Assembly: GCA_900128395.1 (NCBI GenBank)
Contig: LT649986.1
Location: 1 to 10,830, forward strand
Reading direction: 5' to 3'
Length of the DNA stretch: 10,830 nt
DNA from: Stramenopiles sp. TOSAG23-2
Lineage: Eukaryota; Sar
Part shown: in pieces, positions 6,683-10,830 of the stretch
Numbering within the stretch: the first letter of the stretch is position 1
Layout of the letters: each line of letters starts with the position of its first letter
The notes under the pieces: generated by a model
Seen by the model: the letters and a program-made list of their open reading frames with translations, nothing else
The model's database searches: none
What the model was told of the DNA's origin: nothing
Translations under genes and position numbers: made by a program

Positions 6683-7050
6683 AAAGAGAGTATGATAAAA
6701 AGTTTATGATATCAGTGTAGTACGTTCGTTATGAGATATATTCGTATGATATCATCGTATTATATATATGTGTGGATAAATTATTCTAAGTAGAGTACAT
6801 GTAGTTACATGAGATATCTCAAATATATGTGATTATTTTTCAAAAAACATTATATACGAGTACGAGTTCGTATGATACCTTTCGTACAATATTTAAAACA
6901 GATATACACACACTTCTCTTTGTACACATATCATATTATCATAATATTACGAAGAGTATAATACGTTCGTAAAATATACGCGTATTTTTTGACCATTATC
7001 ATATCTCTGTACCTATACAATAAATAAAATATATATTTTTTTCATTCCTT
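6683..7050. other. Convergent intergenic spacer between eIF4E and SLC12 (right)
   Basis: Mirror of 3781-4148, with the same short palindromes (ATGATATCAT at 6746-6755, GAGATATCTC at 6811-6820) and the same paired ACGAACGTA motif on the opposite strand. It contains no gene. Confidence 0.6.
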
Positions 7051-10000
7051 CTACGAATAAAATGTTAAGCAATCGACATTACTACCATGAATTAATAAAC
7101 ATGGTCGATCAACATGTGATAATCCATCTAACCAACTCATATATTCATATGGGTACCATGGATCGTCCATTTTATCTTTACGTGGAACTGGTACATTGAT
7201 AACAGCTAAATTTGATTTCCCAGATTCAAATGCAATTGTCTCCCCTAATATCACTTTCTTTTTAGTACTATTTAACAATGATTTAAAATTATCATCACCA
7301 GCACCTTTTGGAATATTTTCTGTATTTGTCAAAATTTGTTTTACATTTTCCCATTTTTCTTCATAACTTTTCCAAAGTTTTTCATTTTGAATTTTTCGTT
7401 GTTTCTTGCTTTTTAAAATAACATTACATACTTGCGCGCCAATACGAAATTTATCATTGATTAAAGTATCCAAACGTGTTAATTCTCTTCCAGCACGTCC
7501 AAGCTCATCTTCCCCAATGGTATTCATAACACGCATAGTTATTCCTTTCGTTTCTTGATATCTACGACGATTACGTATGATTAAATGTGGAAGTAACAAT
7601 GTTAAACCACCATCATCGCTTAACCACCACACATCTAATGTATTCTCTGTTTCAGGTTGCTTAATTGCACCCTCTGTATCGCCATCATCAATACTTAAAT
7701 TGATAATAGATGTACGTTGTGCTTTTGGCATGTTGACAACGTCTTTAGCTTGATCAATTGAATCTTTACGAGCAACTTTTTTAATTTTTCTTTTTGAACT
7801 AAATGAAAAACCACCACCCCTTGTTGGCATTGCAATAATTTCTTTTGAATATTCATAATATTTTTCTGGTCGACGCATGAGAACCACACCATATCCAAAA
7901 TCAAATGCGTCACCTATCATTCCAACATATTCTCTAATTTCTTCATATGGCATGTTATGCCAATCTTCTCTAAAGGTAATAATCAACGTGTTTGGTCGCA
8001 TGGATCCAATACCAGCAACTTGTAACATGGAATATACGCCTTGACGTACATTTTTCGCATGTACCACTTCAGCAAAGCCTTTCACCAAACATTTTTCTAA
8101 TTGCAATTTTAACTGAGTTCGTCTAGTTTTCATTTTCAACAATGCTTCTGGATCAATCCCTCCATCTACTTTGCTCGTGCTTTGCTCATTGTTTAAAACA
8201 GCACCAACCATTGCTAAACCATGACCTTTTCTTAAATCCCGTAACAATGCAATCACACCATTATCCACTTTTTCCTCTTCAGCCGTTGCAGCTTCTTCAC
8301 TTCCAACAATAGCAAGCAATTGCGGTCGCCAATTTTTCACATGTTGTTGCGTAGCAGCTAATGATCTTAAACTTCTATATGCCATGATATATTTCGCACC
8401 TTCACCAGAACTACCCCAATTCACGTTTGGTGCAACTTTTCCAACTAAAATGTATAGTAAAATACCAATCATAACAGTGAAAAATGACATCCATACGTTT
8501 AAAAACAACATGAAACCAAAACATAGAAATGTGCCAAATAAGGACAACCATTTGTTGTAATATTTAAATGTTGGTCGCCAACCAGGGCTTTTCGATGCGG
8601 ATGCTTCGTAAACGGCAAGATTTGTTAATGCATAACTTGCCATGAAAAAGTTTGTAATTAAAGGAGCAATTGCATTTAAATCGCCGATTAATATGCATCC
8701 AATTGTAATTGCCATGGTTAAACCATATGCGGCAAGTGGCTCGTTCCCTTTACCAACACCTTTACCAAAAATATCTAAGCCAGGAAATAATTTATCTTGC
8801 GCAACAGCTTGTAATATGCGTGGTGCACCAACTAAGGAAGCGATTGCACTGGATAATGTTGCTCCAAATATACCAGCATAAACTATTGGTGGCCATAATG
8901 ATGCTTTTGCCATAAATAAATAGTCATGATAAATTCCTCCATATGGGCATTCGCTACCTTTTACTAATCCAGGTACACTTCGCAATCCAACTAATCCAAC
9001 AATAATAGCCAATACAATGTAAATGATTGTACTCACTCCTAATGCTAAATTCGTTCCTTTTGGAATAGCATAACTTGGATCTTTTAAATCACCACTAATA
9101 TTTGCACCTGCCATAATACCAGTTACTGCAGGGAAAAATACGGCAAGTACAACTCCGAATGTAACCGTACCGTCAACTTTTTGCAATGTATCATTTGCGT
9201 TTAGCATAATTTTATTCGGCGTACCTTTTTCTTGATATGCACATGTTAATTCAACAAATGTCCCATTTACATCTTTTCCTTTATATGCCGCATCACGATT
9301 GTAATCAGCCCATAAATTCTGAGAACCAATATTTGTCCATGCAGGAAAATCATCATGTAACGAAGGAACCAATGCTCCGATAATAAATGCTAAAATGGAT
9401 AATACTAAAATTCCAAGCAATACTAATTGAAATTTTACTACATATTTCAATCCGGCAAAACAGATAATGCATATAAATAATAATGATAATATCCCAACAA
9501 TTTGTAAATCCCATCCTTCTACCATAAGTGTATTTCCACCACTTAAACCAACGATTGTTTCAGCAAAGCCAACCAAATACATTGGACACCCAACTGCATT
9601 TGCAACGTAAAACATCAATCCAATCGCACCACCAAATTGTGCACCTAAACTGCGACTGATCATATAATACGCACCACCATTCGCAACAATTCCATTTGTA
9701 CTAATTGCAGATAAAGAAGTAGCAGAAATACCTGTTATTGATACAGAAATCAATATAATCAATAATGAATTGAATATACCAGCATATGCAACCATCCATG
9801 GCACGCGTAAAAACATAATAACGCCAAAGATATTCAATAAACAACGAGCAAAAACGCCATCCCACATGCCAAACTTATCTCCATCATCTTGTTGCGCAAT
9901 GTCTTGCGTAGCATTATTATTTTCTCCAGCATTGCTATCGAAACTTTCACTACGGAAACGATGTGGTGATTGCATAGGAGCCAAGCTAAATCCACTTTGT

Positions 10001-10254
10001 TTTGTGGCCGAGGAGGATGTTGAGTCCATTGATCGCCGCATAGGTGAATTTGGCGTTTCTAGTCCATCGAAGGTACTGACGGGTGTATTATCAAAAAGTT
10101 CTGCAATATCTCGTTTATGTGGTGTACGCAACTGTGTAATGGGTGGTCTTAAATTAACACCACCACCATTTTCATGCCTAGTATATGTACATTCACCAGG
10201 TCTTGGTTCATGGTGTGATAATACTGAAAGTTCTACATTTGATGCATCTGTCAT
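7051..10254 (-). CDS. SLC12 cation-chloride cotransporter, NKCC-like (right copy)
   Basis: The encoded 1067-aa protein is identical to the left copy in every residue, including the K+-site Tyr226, the Na+-site serines 468-469, the F143 substitution and the C-terminal LTFYS. The start codon is the ATG complementary to 10252-10254; the upstream in-frame TTG ending at 10260 is rejected as a start. Stop TAG is complementary to 7051-7053. It converges on the right eIF4E copy. As with eIF4E, the lack of any silent difference between copies suggests either one gene seen twice or an extremely recent duplication. Confidence 0.93.
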   Translation of the reverse strand: MTDASNVELSVLSHHEPRPGECTYTRHENGGGVNLRPPITQLRTPHKRDIAELFDNTPVSTFDGLETPNSPMRRSMDSTSSSATKQSGFSLAPMQSPHRFRSESFDSNAGENNNATQDIAQQDDGDKFGMWDGVFARCLLNIFGVIMFLRVPWMVAYAGIFNSLLIILISVSITGISATSLSAISTNGIVANGGAYYMISRSLGAQFGGAIGLMFYVANAVGCPMYLVGFAETIVGLSGGNTLMVEGWDLQIVGILSLLFICIICFAGLKYVVKFQLVLLGILVLSILAFIIGALVPSLHDDFPAWTNIGSQNLWADYNRDAAYKGKDVNGTFVELTCAYQEKGTPNKIMLNANDTLQKVDGTVTFGVVLAVFFPAVTGIMAGANISGDLKDPSYAIPKGTNLALGVSTIIYIVLAIIVGLVGLRSVPGLVKGSECPYGGIYHDYLFMAKASLWPPIVYAGIFGATLSSAIASLVGAPRILQAVAQDKLFPGLDIFGKGVGKGNEPLAAYGLTMAITIGCILIGDLNAIAPLITNFFMASYALTNLAVYEASASKSPGWRPTFKYYNKWLSLFGTFLCFGFMLFLNVWMSFFTVMIGILLYILVGKVAPNVNWGSSGEGAKYIMAYRSLRSLAATQQHVKNWRPQLLAIVGSEEAATAEEEKVDNGVIALLRDLRKGHGLAMVGAVLNNEQSTSKVDGGIDPEALLKMKTRRTQLKLQLEKCLVKGFAEVVHAKNVRQGVYSMLQVAGIGSMRPNTLIITFREDWHNMPYEEIREYVGMIGDAFDFGYGVVLMRRPEKYYEYSKEIIAMPTRGGGFSFSSKRKIKKVARKDSIDQAKDVVNMPKAQRTSIINLSIDDGDTEGAIKQPETENTLDVWWLSDDGGLTLLLPHLIIRNRRRYQETKGITMRVMNTIGEDELGRAGRELTRLDTLINDKFRIGAQVCNVILKSKKQRKIQNEKLWKSYEEKWENVKQILTNTENIPKGAGDDNFKSLLNSTKKKVILGETIAFESGKSNLAVINVPVPRKDKMDDPWYPYEYMSWLDGLSHVDRPCLLIHGSNVDCLTFYS

Positions 10255-10827
10255 TTTCAAAAAAAAGTTTTCCGTGGTAATAGTATTCGTAATAATAATA
10301 ATAATAGTAATGAAACTTTCAAAAAATGATAAGTAATACTAATAGTAATAGAAATGAAACTTCTCAATAAATGATAAGTAATAAGAATAATAATTTAATC
10401 TACCGAAAGTATATATATATACATACTTTCTCTTTTTGCTTTTTCACTTTTTTTTATTCGACTCGTTAAATTCGAATTAAAAAATTTTAACTGCCAGATG
10501 AAAAAACAAAATTTAAGGTGTTTCGTTTTATTTTCTTCCACAACAGGTAGTATATAAAATAGGATTAAATGAATTTTTCACACTATAATACACCTTAACC
10601 TAAATCTGGAAAATCTTCATCAGAGTTCTTCTTTTTGCTTCTTCTTTATTGACGGATCCAAAATTTACCCTGTGATGTATATAATAATGTAAAAAAAACT
10701 CTAAAAGGTCCATGTACTACATATTTATGAATACATATATATACATATATCTTTTGAGAAATAATATCATAATAAATATCATTCATCGCCAAAATATTCA
10801 GGATGCATATTCCATATCTCTACAAAT
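10255..10827. other. AT-rich 5' flank of right SLC12 copy, no clear gene
   Basis: Mirror of 4-576. The direct repeat pair falls at 10309-10337 and 10353-10382, and the ATT tract at 10290-10310. The 26-bp hairpin-capable element is at 10405-10430, and the short open tail that might belong to a flanking gene is at 10595-10646 on the - strand. The palindrome stops at 10827; 10828 and 10829 no longer pair with the left end. Confidence 0.5.
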
Positions 10828-10830
10828 AAT

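Larger units (their letters stand above)
4..10827. repeat. Near-perfect zero-spacer palindrome (two 5.4-kb inverted arms)
   Basis: Arm 4-5415 reads as the reverse complement of arm 5416-10827, with axis at 5415/5416. I checked both tips, the axis, the tandem repeats and all gene ends; all mirror with coordinates summing to 10831, and the encoded proteins are identical. The only mismatches found are 2/10829, 3/10828 (just outside the tips) and 5414/5417 (beside the axis). There is no unique loop between the arms. Long perfect palindromes without a spacer are generally unstable in cells, so the structure may be a fold-back artefact of amplification, sequencing or assembly, a hairpin chromosome end read through, or a very recent inverted duplication. 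The sequence alone does not decide which. Confidence 0.97.

Overview
This window is one large, almost perfect zero-spacer palindrome. Bases 4-5415 are the reverse complement of 5416-10827, so paired positions sum to 10831. It therefore holds only about 5.4 kb of unique sequence, shown twice. The only mismatches I found are at the tips (2/10829 and 3/10828) and one beside the axis (5414/5417). Every ORF end on one arm has an exact partner on the other with an identical protein, so the arms differ by no net indel within the genes.

Each arm carries two complete, apparently intronless eukaryotic genes in convergent orientation. One is an SLC12 cation-chloride cotransporter of 1067 aa, with NKCC-like ion-site residues. 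The other is a 185-aa cap-binding translation initiation factor eIF4E. The layout is: flank / SLC12 (+) / 368-bp convergent spacer / eIF4E (-) / promoter-like region / degenerate ~55-bp tandem repeats / TCG-rich island / A36 / axis / T38, then the mirror image. The two eIF4E copies face away from the axis and the two SLC12 copies point inward. The genes have no obvious shared pathway: one handles ion and volume homeostasis at a membrane, the other translation initiation in the cytosol. Nothing suggests an operon.

The organism is a eukaryote: 12-TM SLC12 with its long C-terminal domain, eIF4E, no Shine-Dalgarno sites, long AT-rich spacers. The standard genetic code fits, with TAG and TAA as terminators. 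The DNA is strongly AT-rich and both ORFs are uninterrupted. Compared with animal eIF4E, this one has about 12 extra residues between the tryptophans equivalent to human W73 and W102, and about 10 extra before the W166 equivalent. As I recall, such insertions are typical of eIF4E in alveolates and other protists, so an intron-poor, AT-rich protist is my best inference. I cannot name the lineage.

The main question is what the palindrome is. A 5.4-kb-arm palindrome with no spacer is unusual as a stable internal chromosomal locus. Candidates are a fold-back artefact (multiple-displacement amplification chimera, template-switched or duplex long read, or assembly through such reads), a read-through of a covalently closed hairpin chromosome end, or a real inverted-duplication amplicon. 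The homopolymer axis and near-zero arm divergence make an artefact or hairpin end more likely than an old duplication. No undescribed gene system is evident; the palindrome and its centre are the notable features.
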